Part shown: positions 8,371 through 17,566 of the stretch, one piece after another
Layout of the letters: each line of letters begins with the position of its first letter
Position numbering within the stretch: the first letter of the stretch is position 1
NCBI RefSeq assembly: GCF_019654955.1
Contig: NZ_BPEV01000012.1
Span: 57,220 to 121,219 of the forward strand
Reading direction: 5' to 3'
Source of the DNA: Shewanella sp. KT0246
Lineage (GTDB): Bacteria > Pseudomonadota > Gammaproteobacteria > Enterobacterales > Shewanellaceae
Length of the DNA stretch: 64,000 bases
Position numbers and translations under genes: made by a program
The notes under the pieces: generated by a model
What the model was told of the DNA's origin: nothing
What the model saw: the letters and a program-made list of their open reading frames with translations, nothing else
The model's database searches: none

Positions 8371-9864
8371 ATGACAGTTCAAGTTAAACATTATATTAAT
8401 GGCGAATTTACCGAAGGAGTGGGTTCACAGGTTATTTCAGTCACTAATCCAGCTGATAACAAGGTTATTGCTAACATCAATGCAGCAACGTCTGATGAAG
8501 TTAATCAAGCCATTCATAGTGCCAAAGAAGCATTTCAAACATGGAAAGAAGTACCTGTTTCTGAACGTGCCCGCGTGATGTTACGTTATCAGCACTTACT
8601 AAAAGAACATCATGATGAGCTTGCAACCATCCTTGCTCAAGAAACGGGTAAAACTTTTGAAGATGCCAAAGGTGATGTTTGGCGTGGTATTGAAGTCGCT
8701 GAGCACGCTTGTAATATCGCGTCTATGTTAATGGGTGAAACCGTTGAAAATGTGGCTCGTAATATTGATACCTACAGTTATACCCAACCTTTAGGTGTAT
8801 GTGCGGGCATTACGCCGTTTAACTTTCCTGCGATGATCCCGTTATGGATGTTCCCATTAGCAATTGCTTGCGGTAACACCTTTATCCTTAAACCGTCAGA
8901 GCAAGATCCAATGACGCCACAACGTCTCGTTGAGCTTTTCGTTGAAGCTGGCGCGCCAAAAGGCGTACTGCAATTAGTGCATGGTGATAAAGCTGCGGTA
9001 GATATTTTACTAAATGATCCTGCAATTAAAGCCATTTCATTTGTAGGCTCAGTTGGTGTGGGTCAATACATTTATAAAACCGGTACTGATAATTTAAAAC
9101 GCGTTCAAGCTTTTGCGGGCGCAAAAAATCACTGCGTTATCATGCCTGATGCGAATAAGCAGCAAGTGATTAATAACATGGTAGGTGCTTCAGTAGGCGC
9201 TGCTGGTCAGCGTTGTATGGCTATTTCTGTCGCAGTATTTGTTGGCGCTGCGAAAGAGTGGATTCCAGAGCTTAAAGAAGCATTAGCAAAAGTGCGCCCA
9301 GGGTTATGGAATGATGAAAATGCCGCTTACGGTCCTGTTATTAGTCCTGCAGCAAAAGAACGTGTACTTAAGCTGATTGCTCAAGGTAAAGAAGAAGGTG
9401 CAGAGTGTTTGCTTGATGGCAGCGATTGCACTGTTGAAGGTTATGAGTCTGGTAACTGGATTGGCCCAACCATGTTCAGCAACGTCACTACCGACATGGC
9501 AATTTACAAAGAAGAAATCTTTGGCCCTGTTTTATGTTGTATGGAAGCTGAAGATTTAGACCAAGCCATTGAACTGGTTAATAACAGTCCTTATGGTAAT
9601 GGCACTTCTATTTTTACCGCATCTGGCGGTGCTGCACGTAAATACCAACATCATATTGAAGTGGGGCAAGTAGGGATTAATGTACCAATTCCTGTGCCAT
9701 TACCATTTTTCTCATTCACAGGTTGGAAAGGCAGCTTCTATGGCGATCAACACGCTTATGGTAAGCAAGCTGTACGTTTTTATACCGAAACTAAAACCAT
9801 TACTTCACGTTGGTTTGCTGACGAAGTGGTCAGTGGCCCGAACATGAGCATCGATCTTAAATAA
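8371..9864 (+). CDS. mmsA: CoA-acylating methylmalonate-semialdehyde dehydrogenase
   Basis: MmsA (497 aa) oxidises methylmalonate semialdehyde with NAD and CoA to propionyl-CoA and CO2, the end of valine breakdown. It is an aldehyde dehydrogenase superfamily member with the nucleophile Cys282 in [10 protein letters not shown], a motif typical of this CoA-dependent branch, and the [10 protein letters not shown] nucleotide loop near 226-235. A TTG at 8341 is in frame, but the ATG at 8371 has AGGA 6 nt upstream and gives the normal family N-terminus. It lies second in the operon after a 141-nt gap that contains an inverted repeat. The hairpin at 9885-9910 follows. Confidence 0.95.
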   Translation: MTVQVKHYINGEFTEGVGSQVISVTNPADNKVIANINAATSDEVNQAIHSAKEAFQTWKEVPVSERARVMLRYQHLLKEHHDELATILAQETGKTFEDAKGDVWRGIEVAEHACNIASMLMGETVENVARNIDTYSYTQPLGVCAGITPFNFPAMIPLWMFPLAIACGNTFILKPSEQDPMTPQRLVELFVEAGAPKGVLQLVHGDKAAVDILLNDPAIKAISFVGSVGVGQYIYKTGTDNLKRVQAFAGAKNHCVIMPDANKQQVINNMVGASVGAAGQRCMAISVAVFVGAAKEWIPELKEALAKVRPGLWNDENAAYGPVISPAAKERVLKLIAQGKEEGAECLLDGSDCTVEGYESGNWIGPTMFSNVTTDMAIYKEEIFGPVLCCMEAEDLDQAIELVNNSPYGNGTSIFTASGGAARKYQHHIEVGQVGINVPIPVPLPFFSFTGWKGSFYGDQHAYGKQAVRFYTETKTITSRWFADEVVSGPNMSIDLK

Positions 9865-9884
9865 TTACCTAGAAGTGAACAATT

Positions 9885-9910
9885 AAGGCCTTCTTTTGGG
9901 AGAAGGCCTT
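9885..9910 (+). other. Hairpin after mmsA without U-tract
   Basis: AAGGCCTTCT (9885-9894) pairs exactly with AGAAGGCCTT (9901-9910) around a 6-nt loop. The following bases (AGATAATG) are not T-rich, so it is more likely an mRNA stability or processing element, or a factor-dependent stop, than an intrinsic terminator. It divides the first two genes from the other five. Confidence 0.55.
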
Positions 9911-10138
9911 AGATAATGCCAACGACTATTACTAACAAATCGCAAAATATTAAGTAAATAATCTAACCGTTAGTATTTGCCGAGACATGCCATTCAGCAG
10001 GATGCTGAATAACTGCAGCAAACAACAATAACTCCGCTAAGATCATTCGCACTATCGGGCAAGATAGCTCATACAAAAAGAGTTGCGATGATTGAAGCTT
10101 AAGTGACCACAGAGTCATAGTAAAAAAGGATTCAGACC

Positions 10139-11296
10139 ATGGATTTTAATTTCAACGAAGACCAACGCCAATTCGCCGATCTTGCTCGTCAATTCGCAGC
10201 AGAAGAACTCGCACCATTTGCAGCCCAATGGGATGAAGAGCATCATTTTCCTAAAGATGTAATGAAAAAAGCTGGAGAACTTGGCTTCTGCTCACTCTAT
10301 TCGCCTGAGTCAGAAGGTGGCATGGGGCTATCTCGTCTTGATGCATCAATCATTTTCGAAGAGTTATCTCATGGTTGTACTGCAACAACAGCCATGCTGA
10401 CCATTCATAATATGGCAACTTGGATGGTAACGACTTGGGGCACAGAGTCACTTCGTCAGCAATGGTCAGAAGGCTTAACTACAGGTCAGTTATTAGCCTC
10501 ATATTGTCTAACTGAACCAGGGGCTGGAAGTGATGCAGCATCATTGCAAACTAAAGCGGTAAAAGACGGTGATGACTACATTATCAACGGCTCAAAAATG
10601 TTCATTTCAGGTGCAGGTGAAACCGAATTATTAGTGGTAATGTGCCGAACAGGTGAAGCGGGTGCAAAAGGTATTTCTGCCATTGCAATTCCAGCAGATG
10701 CCCAAGGCGTTACTTATGGCAAAGCGGAAGATAAAATGGGCTGGAATGCTCAGCCAACGCGTTTAATTAGCTTTGAAAATGTACGTATTCCTCAAGCAAA
10801 CTTACTAGGTGAAGAAGGTCAAGGCTTCACTTTTGCAATGAAGGGGTTAGATGGAGGGCGCATTAATATTGCCACTTGTTCAGTAGGTACAGCGCAAGCA
10901 GCATTAGAGCGCGCCACTGAATACATGAATGAACGAAAACAATTTGGTAAACCCATTGCTGCATTTCAAGGGCTACAGTTTAAATTAGCCGATATGGCAA
11001 CTGAGTTAGTTGCGGCGCGTCAAATGGTGCGCTTAGCTGCGTTTAAACTCGATCAAAACGATCCTGAAGCCACGGCATATTGTGCAATGGCGAAACGCTT
11101 TGCGACAGATATTGGCTTTCAGGTGTGTGATAGTGCATTACAAATCCATGGCGGCTACGGTTATATCCGTGAATATCCGCTTGAACGCCACTTTAGAGAC
11201 GTGCGCGTGCATCAGATTTTAGAAGGTACGAACGAAATTATGCGCCTGATTATTGCTCGTCGTTTGTTAGCCGAAAACGCCCACGCAATTTTATAA
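10139..11296 (+). CDS. Acyl-CoA dehydrogenase (isobutyryl/2-methylbutyryl type)
   Basis: A FAD-dependent acyl-CoA dehydrogenase of 385 residues, the normal length. It shows the family blocks CLTEPGAGSDAASL (flavin/substrate contacts), GGYGYIREYPLERHFRDVRV and ILEGTNEIMRL near the C-terminus; Glu362 in EGTNE is the likely catalytic base position. The operon context points to short branched substrates, isobutyryl-CoA from valine and 2-methylbutyryl-CoA from isoleucine, oxidised to methacrylyl-CoA and tiglyl-CoA with electrons passed to ETF. AAAGGA precedes the ATG by 8 nt. The next gene begins 24 nt after the stop. Confidence 0.92.
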   Translation: MDFNFNEDQRQFADLARQFAAEELAPFAAQWDEEHHFPKDVMKKAGELGFCSLYSPESEGGMGLSRLDASIIFEELSHGCTATTAMLTIHNMATWMVTTWGTESLRQQWSEGLTTGQLLASYCLTEPGAGSDAASLQTKAVKDGDDYIINGSKMFISGAGETELLVVMCRTGEAGAKGISAIAIPADAQGVTYGKAEDKMGWNAQPTRLISFENVRIPQANLLGEEGQGFTFAMKGLDGGRINIATCSVGTAQAALERATEYMNERKQFGKPIAAFQGLQFKLADMATELVAARQMVRLAAFKLDQNDPEATAYCAMAKRFATDIGFQVCDSALQIHGGYGYIREYPLERHFRDVRVHQILEGTNEIMRLIIARRLLAENAHAIL

Positions 11297-11320
11297 ATGT
11301 CACCATTTAAGGAACGAATA

Positions 11321-12130
11321 ATGACAAGCTCTGATTCAACGCAAACAAACGATGCAGCACAAGCAATTATAGAAACCATCAATGGTCATACGGCAATATT
11401 AACCTTAAATAACCCACCTGCGAATACGTGGACTGCAGACAGTTTAGTGCTGCTGAAAAATATCGTGGAGCGCTTAAATAGAGATAACAACATCTATGCA
11501 TTGGTGATTACAGGTCAAGGTGAGAAGTTCTTTTCAGCGGGAGCCGATCTTAAATTATTTGCCGATGGTGACAAAGGTAATGCTGCGACAATGGCTAAAT
11601 GCTTTGGCGATGCTTTTGAAACCTTAAGTGCATTTCGTGGCGTGTCTATTGCAGCGATTAATGGTTACGCTATGGGCGGGGGATTAGAGGTAGCGTTAGC
11701 CTGTGACTTGCGTATTGCTGAGTCTCAAGCGCAAATGGCATTACCTGAGGCTACAGTTGGTCTTCTACCATGTGCTGGTGGCACCCAAAACTTAACCGCT
11801 TTAGTCGGTGAGGGCTGGGCGAAAAGAATGATTTTATGTGGCGAGCGAGTTGATGCCGCAAAAGCTGAGCAAATTGGATTAGTTGAAGAAGTGGTAGAAA
11901 AGGGGCAATCATTGGACGCTGCAGTAACATTAGCTGCAAAAGTTGCTCGTCAATCACCAAGTAGTGTGACTGTGTGCAAAAAGCTGATTCAAGCTGGACG
12001 TACAATGCCCCGCACACAAGCTTTGCCATTGGAGCGCGAACTTTTTGTTGGCTTATTTGATACCCAAGATCAGGCTGAAGGCGTCAATGCCTTTTTGGAT
12101 AAACGTGCGGCAAATTGGAAGAACTGCTAA
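11321..12130 (+). CDS. Enoyl-CoA hydratase/isomerase
   Basis: A crotonase-fold enzyme (269 aa) that would hydrate methacrylyl-CoA and tiglyl-CoA in valine and isoleucine degradation. The oxyanion-hole segment FFSAGADLKLF and the segment ALPEATVGLLPCAGGTQNL, which carries a conserved acidic residue, are present. An ATG at 11297 touches the previous stop, but the ATG at 11321 has TAAGGA 7 nt upstream and is preferred. The stop overlaps the next start by one base (TAATG), which suggests translational coupling. Confidence 0.9.
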   Translation: MTSSDSTQTNDAAQAIIETINGHTAILTLNNPPANTWTADSLVLLKNIVERLNRDNNIYALVITGQGEKFFSAGADLKLFADGDKGNAATMAKCFGDAFETLSAFRGVSIAAINGYAMGGGLEVALACDLRIAESQAQMALPEATVGLLPCAGGTQNLTALVGEGWAKRMILCGERVDAAKAEQIGLVEEVVEKGQSLDAAVTLAAKVARQSPSSVTVCKKLIQAGRTMPRTQALPLERELFVGLFDTQDQAEGVNAFLDKRAANWKNC

Positions 12131-13245
12131 TGACTCAAGATGTAATATTTCAAACATTAGGCACCTTATCTGGTAAATCCATTGGGGTGATTACACTCAA
12201 TATTGAGAAAGCATTAAATGCATTAAATCTTGATATGGTAAAGGCCATGACAAGCCAATTACGGGCTTGGAAAGACGATGATGATATCGCCTTTGTTGTG
12301 TTAGATGGTGCAGGTGATAAAGCGTTTTGTGCTGGTGGTGATGTGCGCGCAATTTATCATGCCTCAGTGGCAAACCCTGGGGAAATGACATCACAAGCCT
12401 GTGATTTTTTTACTCAAGAATACCAGCTTGACTATTTGCTGCACCAATTCGGCAAACCTGTTTTAGTGTGGGGTGATGGAATTGTAATGGGTGGTGGTTT
12501 AGGTCTCATGGCGGGCGGTAGCCACCGTGTGTTAACCGAGCGCAGCCGCATTGCTATGCCTGAAGTGACCATTGGTTTATATCCTGACGTGGGTGGCAGT
12601 TATTTCCTAAACAGAATGCCAGGAAAGTTAGGGCTATTTTTAGGCTTAACGGCTTATAACATGAATGCTGCAGATGCTTATCATGTGAATGTGGGTAACC
12701 ATTTCATGGGCAGTGACGAGAAAGAACCATTATTTGATGCCATCGCTGAAGTGAGCTGGAGTGATGATGAAAGCTTAAATCATCAGCAGCTCACTTTGTT
12801 ACTGAATAAAATGCAAGTCAGCTCAAGCGCACAACTGGGTAATAGCCCGCTAGCAGACTACCAGCCTCAAATTGATCAACTAATGTCTGGTGAAATTGAA
12901 CAAGTGCATCATCAAATCACCACATTAGATACTGAGCTAGACTGGCTAAAACGTGCTCAAAAAACAGCATTAGCTGGCAGCCCATTAAGTTGGTTCTTAA
13001 TTTTTGCACAAGCCAACTTAGGCACCACAAAAACCTTAGCAGAATCGTTTAAATGGGAACTCGGTGTGAGTGTTAATTGCTGCTCCAATGGTGATTTCTG
13101 TGAAGGGGTTCGTGCATTGTTGATTGATAAAGATCGTCAACCACAATGGCGTTTTAATCATGCAAGTGACGTAACAGCTGAAGCAGTGACTCAGTTACTA
13201 ACATCACCTTGGGAAGCTGATAAGCACCCATTAAAAGGCATCTAG
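12130..13245 (+). CDS. 3-Hydroxyisobutyryl-CoA hydrolase
   Basis: A crotonase-superfamily thioesterase (371 aa), longer than a hydratase, as expected for the HIBCH family. It releases free 3-hydroxyisobutyrate from its CoA ester so that MmsB can oxidise it. Recognisable blocks are AFCAGGDVRAIYH, WGDGIVMGGGLGLMAG, and AMPEVTIGLYPDVGGSYFLN, which contains the conserved Glu and Asp of hydrolases. The ATG at 12130 overlaps the preceding stop by one base. The next gene follows after 27 nt. Confidence 0.92.
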   Translation: MTQDVIFQTLGTLSGKSIGVITLNIEKALNALNLDMVKAMTSQLRAWKDDDDIAFVVLDGAGDKAFCAGGDVRAIYHASVANPGEMTSQACDFFTQEYQLDYLLHQFGKPVLVWGDGIVMGGGLGLMAGGSHRVLTERSRIAMPEVTIGLYPDVGGSYFLNRMPGKLGLFLGLTAYNMNAADAYHVNVGNHFMGSDEKEPLFDAIAEVSWSDDESLNHQQLTLLLNKMQVSSSAQLGNSPLADYQPQIDQLMSGEIEQVHHQITTLDTELDWLKRAQKTALAGSPLSWFLIFAQANLGTTKTLAESFKWELGVSVNCCSNGDFCEGVRALLIDKDRQPQWRFNHASDVTAEAVTQLLTSPWEADKHPLKGI

Positions 13246-13272
13246 ATAAAAGACAAGTAAAAGGAATTTAAC

Positions 13273-14178
13273 ATGGCTACAGTTGCATTTATTGGTTTAG
13301 GTAACATGGGCGGCCCAATGGCGGCAAATTTAATCAAAGCGGGTATGACAGTAACCGTTTTTGACTTAGTACCTGCTGCGGTTGAAGCGTTAACAGTGCA
13401 AGGAGCACTCAGTGCTAAAACTGCGTGTGGTGCTGCTGCGGCAGCAGATTATGTGATTACCATGCTGCCAGCAGGCAAACATGTGCATAACCTTTATATC
13501 GGTAACGATGAAAATAAAGGCCTACTTGATGTGGTCGCTAAAGATACCGTTTTGATTGATTGCTCGACCATTGATGCAGGTACGGCGCAAGTTGTCGGTG
13601 CTCATGCTGCTGAAAAAGGCATCGAGTTTATGGATGCACCGGTATCGGGCGGTACAGCAGGCGCAGCAGCAGGAACCTTAACCTTTATTTGTGGTGGTAG
13701 TGATAACGCTTATCAAAAAGCGCAAACAGTATTAACGGTTATGGGCGCTAATATTTTTCATGCAGGAGCTGCTGGTGCGGGGCAAATCGCTAAGATTTGT
13801 AATAATATGCTGTTATCAGTATTAATGGTCGGCACCAGTGAGTCATTGCAATTAGGTATAGATAATGGCTTAGACCCTAAAGTGTTATCTGATATCATGA
13901 AAGTCAGTAGTGGTGGTAATTGGACCCTAGAGAAATATAATCCTTGTCCAGATGTGATGGAAAATGTGCCTTCATCCAATGATTATCAAGGTGGCTTCAT
14001 GGTCGACCTGATGGTTAAAGACTTAGGTTTGTCTCAGCAAGCGTCGGTAGCATCGAATTCAAGTACACCAATGGGAGCGTTAGCACGCAGTATGTACGTT
14101 AACCATGCCCGTCAGGGAAATGGCCGTCGTGACTTCTCAAGTATTTTTGAACAATTTGCCCCTGCGGATGAAAAGTAA
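13273..14178 (+). CDS. mmsB: 3-Hydroxyisobutyrate dehydrogenase
   Basis: MmsB (301 aa) oxidises 3-hydroxyisobutyrate with NAD to methylmalonate semialdehyde, the substrate of MmsA in the same operon. The N-terminus carries the Rossmann fingerprint FIGLGNMGGPMAANL (6-20). The substrate motif DAPVSGGTAGAAAGTLTF follows at 121-138, and the catalytic lysine is Lys174 in GAGQIAKICNNM. All belong to the beta-hydroxyacid dehydrogenase family, and the length is normal. AAGGA lies about 9 nt before the ATG. Confidence 0.95.
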   Translation: MATVAFIGLGNMGGPMAANLIKAGMTVTVFDLVPAAVEALTVQGALSAKTACGAAAAADYVITMLPAGKHVHNLYIGNDENKGLLDVVAKDTVLIDCSTIDAGTAQVVGAHAAEKGIEFMDAPVSGGTAGAAAGTLTFICGGSDNAYQKAQTVLTVMGANIFHAGAAGAGQIAKICNNMLLSVLMVGTSESLQLGIDNGLDPKVLSDIMKVSSGGNWTLEKYNPCPDVMENVPSSNDYQGGFMVDLMVKDLGLSQQASVASNSSTPMGALARSMYVNHARQGNGRRDFSSIFEQFAPADEK

Positions 14179-14245
14179 TCAATCTATGTTGATAGATTCA
14201 ATTGAAATAGTGTCAGTTTAATTAAGAGTAGAAAGGATCCAGTTA

Positions 14246-15004
14246 ATGGAAATTAAAGATAAGGTCGTAGTCATTACTGGCGGTGCTGGTGGTTTAGGTT
14301 TAGCCATGGCGCAAGACTTTGCTGCACAAGGCGCGCGTTTGGCGCTTATCGATGTAGACCAAGAAAAATTAGAACGTGCTTGTGCTGATTTAGGCGCTTC
14401 TACCGAAGTTCAAGGTTATGCACTGGACATTACTGACGAAGAGGATGTAGTTGCTGGTTTTAATTACATTTTAGAAGATTTCGGTCAAGTAAACGTGTTA
14501 ATTAACAACGCGGGTATTTTACGTGATGGCCTAATGGTGAAAGCCAAAGAAGGCAAAGTGACTGATCGTATGTCTTACGAGCAATTCCAGTCAGTTATCA
14601 ATGTAAACCTAACAGGCACTTTCTTATGTGGTCGTGAAGCGGCAGCAGCAATGATCCACTCACAGCAAGCTGGGGTGATTATTAATATCTCCAGTATCGC
14701 TAAAGCGGGCAACATGGGGCAGTCTAACTATTCAGCTTCTAAAGCGGGTGTAGCTGCAATGAGCGTAGGTTGGGCGAAAGAGTTGGCGCGTTACAATATC
14801 CGTAGTGCTGCCGTTGCTCCTGGTGTTATTGCCACTGAAATGACTGCTGGCATGAAACCTGAAGCATTAGAGCGTTTAGAGAAAATGGTGCCGGTTGGCC
14901 GTTTAGGTGAAGCGCAAGAAGTCGCTGCTACAGTTAAGTTCATTGTCGAAAACGACTATGTTAATGGCCGTGTATTTGAAATTGATGGCGGATTAAGCAT
15001 GTAA
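14246..15004 (+). CDS. Short-chain dehydrogenase, probable 3-hydroxy-2-methylbutyryl-CoA dehydrogenase
   Basis: A classical SDR of 252 residues. The cofactor motif TGGAGGLG is at 11-18, NNAG at 87-90, and the catalytic Ser150, Tyr162 and Lys166 (NYSASK) are all present. It resembles FabG-like reductases and human HSD17B10. As the last gene of the operon it most plausibly oxidises 2-methyl-3-hydroxybutyryl-CoA, the isoleucine intermediate that the thiolase then cleaves. A general 3-ketoacyl reductase function cannot be excluded. A terminator follows. Confidence 0.85.
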   Translation: MEIKDKVVVITGGAGGLGLAMAQDFAAQGARLALIDVDQEKLERACADLGASTEVQGYALDITDEEDVVAGFNYILEDFGQVNVLINNAGILRDGLMVKAKEGKVTDRMSYEQFQSVINVNLTGTFLCGREAAAAMIHSQQAGVIINISSIAKAGNMGQSNYSASKAGVAAMSVGWAKELARYNIRSAAVAPGVIATEMTAGMKPEALERLEKMVPVGRLGEAQEVAATVKFIVENDYVNGRVFEIDGGLSM

Positions 15005-15103
15005 TGCTTTTGAAGTGACGCTTTAATAGCATCTGCTTTTGGCAACTTTTAACGCACTTCACGTTTGTTTTAAGCTCACTTCAAATAAGACTGTAATTGA
15101 ATT

Positions 15104-15137
15104 AAAGCCAGCCTGTTAATGGTTGGCTTTTTTATTG
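15104..15137 (+). terminator. Terminator of the degradation operon
   Basis: AAAGCCAGCC pairs with GGTTGGCTTT (one G-U pair) and a T-run follows. Confidence 0.85.
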
Positions 15138-15222
15138 ATTAAATTATTGCTACCATCTTAGCAGCGTTTAACGCTAGTAAATACATAAGTTCAATACCGA
15201 AAAGTAAAAATAGGGATAAGAA

Positions 15223-15453
15223 ATGGAAAGGCTAGAGAAAGCAATGCGGATGACTATGCTAACTGTGGGTATTGCAGGAATAGCAGTGATCTATTTTGGT
15301 TTTTTCTACTTACAATTCAATGACCAACACGGTATGACTATGCCTTGGTACTTTTTACTTTCACCATGGATTTGTGTCTATTTTGGTTTAAAGCAACAAC
15401 AGCAAATCGATACCATTGCTTGGCTCACTAAAAAGTTTAGCTTTAAAAAGTAA
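15223..15453 (+). CDS. Small two-helix membrane protein
   Basis: A 76-residue protein with two hydrophobic stretches (about 12-31 and 42-56) separated by a short polar loop, and a basic C-terminus ending FSFKK. GGGATAAG precedes the ATG. No family is recognised. It stands alone between the degradation operon terminator and the ybiT promoter. It could be a small inner-membrane protein of unknown role. Confidence 0.65.
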   Translation: MERLEKAMRMTMLTVGIAGIAVIYFGFFYLQFNDQHGMTMPWYFLLSPWICVYFGLKQQQQIDTIAWLTKKFSFKK

Positions 15454-15581
15454 TCTCGATATAGCAAAGCATTTGCTGCAATAATGGCCGACCTTGTTGG
15501 CTATTTTTATATTGAAGTTAACAGACACTTTAAATTCATCAATTTCCCATCAAATTATCCTCCTAAAAGCCCTAAGTTAAG

Positions 15582-15609
15582 TTGAAAAAATAAGCTGAAA
15601 TGCTATAGT
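15582..15609 (+). promoter_or_regulatory. Promoter of the ybiT leader
   Basis: TTGAAA (15582-15587) and TATAGT (15604-15609) are separated by 16 bp, a good sigma-70 arrangement. Transcription would start near 15616, giving a leader of about 165 nt before ybiT. Confidence 0.6.
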
Positions 15610-15631
15610 ACGCCGCCTAATTATTGTGACC

Positions 15632-15752
15632 ATGCTTATTGTTTTAAGGGTGGTTTAAAACCAGTGCTATTTACATACAGCCGCTATACTCGTTAAGCAA
15701 TACTCATTTTGTTAAACGCAGTGGCTAATAAAGTCGGCACTGGTTTTTTGTT
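15632..15752 (+). promoter_or_regulatory. Structured leader with terminator-like stem before ybiT
   Basis: A short reading frame ATG to TAA (15632-15658, peptide MLIVLRVV) ends at the first bases of a stem. AAAACCAGTGC (15657-15667) pairs exactly with GCACTGGTTTT (15737-15747), and TTTTTTGTTTTT follows. Inside the loop AGCCGCT and AGTGGCT can also pair. The T-tract ends about 30 nt before the ybiT start codon. This is the layout of a transcription attenuator, though the short frame has no clear ribosome site. The alternative is a small RNA ending at this stem. Confidence 0.5.
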
Positions 15753-15783
15753 TTTGTCATAACTTGAATTTTGGAATCTCATT

Positions 15784-17379
15784 TTGATTACTACAGCTAA
15801 CATCACCATGCAGTTTGGTTCAAAACCACTGTTTGAAAATATCTCAGTTAAATTCGGTGGCGGAAACCGCTACGGTCTTATCGGAGCCAATGGCTGTGGT
15901 AAATCCACCTTCATGAAAATCCTAACCGGTGACCTTGAACCTACAAGCGGTAATGTTTCGATTGATCCAGGCGAACGCATGGGTAAGTTGAATCAGGATC
16001 AGTTTGCTTATGAAGCATTCTCAGTGGTTGACACTGTGATCATGGGTCACAAAGAGTTGTGGGAAGTAAAACAAGAACGTGACCGCATTTATTCTTTACC
16101 AGAAATGAGTGAAGAAGACGGCATTAAGGTTGCTGAGCTTGAAATGGAATTTGCTGAGATGGACGGTTACACCGCAGAATCTCGCGCAGGTGATTTACTG
16201 ATGGGTGTAGGTATTGGTGTTGACCAACACTTTGGCCTAATGAGTGAAATTGCCCCTGGTTTCAAATTACGTGTACTGCTTGCTCAAGCGCTGTTTTCAG
16301 ATCCAGACGTGCTGTTACTTGACGAACCAACCAACAACTTGGACATCGACACCATTCGTTGGTTACAAGAAATGCTTAACCAACGTAACAGCACCATGGT
16401 TATTATCTCGCATGATAGATATTTCCTAAACTCTGTTTGTACTCATATGGCTGATATCGATTACGCTGAGCTACGTGTGTACCCTGGTAACTACGATGAG
16501 TACATGATGGCAGCGCAGCAAGCTCGTGAGCGTTTGCAGTCAGACAATGCGAAGAAGAAAGCGCAAATTGCAGAGCTTCAAGGTTTCGTTGCACGTTTCT
16601 CTGCTAACGCATCTAAAGCGAAGCAAGCAACGTCACGTGCTAAGCAAATTGATAAGATTAAGATTGAAGAAATCAAAGCATCTAGTCGTGTTAATCCATT
16701 CATTCGTTTCGAACAAGAAAAGAAATTGTTCCGTAATGCACTAGTGGTTGAGCAACTAGCGAAAGGTTTTGACGAAAAGCCGCTATTCTCAGGCTTCGAC
16801 ATGATGGCTGAAGTCGGTGAGCGTATCGCTATTTTGGGTGAAAACGGTGTGGGTAAAACCACCTTGTTACGTACTTTAGTACACGACTTACCGCAAGATG
16901 CTGGTACTATCCAATGGTCTGAAAACTCAAATATTGGTTACTACGCACAGGATCACGAAGCGGATTTTGCTAACGACATGACTTTATTTGACTGGATGAG
17001 CCAATGGCGTAAACCAGAAGATGACGATCAATCTGTTCGTGGTATCTTAGGCCGTATGCTATTCGGTTCTGACGATATTAAAAAGTCAGTAAAAGTACTT
17101 TCTGGTGGTGAAAAAGGCCGCATGTACTTTGGTAAATTGATTATGCAAAAGCCAAATATTTTGCTGCTTGATGAACCTACTAACCACATGGATATGGAAT
17201 CAATTGAGTCATTAAATAACGCCCTAGAAATGTATGAAGGCACACTGTTATTCGTTTCTCATGACCGCGCATTTGTATCATCGCTTGCTACACGTATTCT
17301 AGAAGTGACGCCAAACGGCATTAACGACTTCAAAGGAACTTATGATGAGTTCTTGGCCAGCAAAGGCGTTGAAGGATAA
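15784..17379 (+). CDS. ybiT: ABC-F translation factor YbiT
   Basis: YbiT (531 aa; E. coli 530) is a cytoplasmic ABC-F ATPase without membrane segments; the family binds the ribosomal E site and modulates translation. The two ABC domains carry Walker A motifs GANGCGKS (near 34-41) and GENGVGKT, and Walker B motifs [12 protein letters not shown] and [13 protein letters not shown] charged inter-domain linker rich in Lys/Arg lies between them, near 240-310. Similarity to E. coli YbiT is close throughout. The TTG start at 15784 restores the conserved N-terminus and has TTGGAA upstream. It lies behind a promoter and an attenuator-like leader. Confidence 0.93.
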   Translation: MITTANITMQFGSKPLFENISVKFGGGNRYGLIGANGCGKSTFMKILTGDLEPTSGNVSIDPGERMGKLNQDQFAYEAFSVVDTVIMGHKELWEVKQERDRIYSLPEMSEEDGIKVAELEMEFAEMDGYTAESRAGDLLMGVGIGVDQHFGLMSEIAPGFKLRVLLAQALFSDPDVLLLDEPTNNLDIDTIRWLQEMLNQRNSTMVIISHDRYFLNSVCTHMADIDYAELRVYPGNYDEYMMAAQQARERLQSDNAKKKAQIAELQGFVARFSANASKAKQATSRAKQIDKIKIEEIKASSRVNPFIRFEQEKKLFRNALVVEQLAKGFDEKPLFSGFDMMAEVGERIAILGENGVGKTTLLRTLVHDLPQDAGTIQWSENSNIGYYAQDHEADFANDMTLFDWMSQWRKPEDDDQSVRGILGRMLFGSDDIKKSVKVLSGGEKGRMYFGKLIMQKPNILLLDEPTNHMDMESIESLNNALEMYEGTLLFVSHDRAFVSSLATRILEVTPNGINDFKGTYDEFLASKGVEG

Positions 17380-17408
17380 GTTAAAGTTTTTACTTTAGAT
17401 GTCGATAG

Positions 17409-17451
17409 AAACCTGTAAGGCTAATTAACTAGCTGTTACAGGTTTTTTTTT
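17409..17451 (+). terminator. Terminator of ybiT
   Basis: AACCTGTAA pairs with TTACAGGTT and a run of nine T residues follows. Confidence 0.9.
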
Positions 17452-17497
17452 GCGCGAACAACAACCAGCTACTATTTTGATCTAGAATTAAGTCGCC

Positions 17498-17523
17498 TTA
17501 ATTACATCAAAGCATGTAATTAA
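17498..17523. promoter_or_regulatory. Perfect 10-bp inverted repeat upstream of chemoreceptor gene
   Basis: TTAATTACAT (17498-17507) and ATGTAATTAA (17514-17523) flank a 6-bp spacer, 44 bp before the start codon. The form fits a dimeric regulator site. No regulator is identified. Confidence 0.45.
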
Positions 17524-17566
17524 TCGCGAAATTGCATGGAGCACTTACTCTAAGGGTAAAGATACA

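Noticed and set aside
9885..9910. Intrinsic terminator after mmsA
   Set aside because: The stem is good but no T-tract follows, so it is listed as a hairpin of unknown role.
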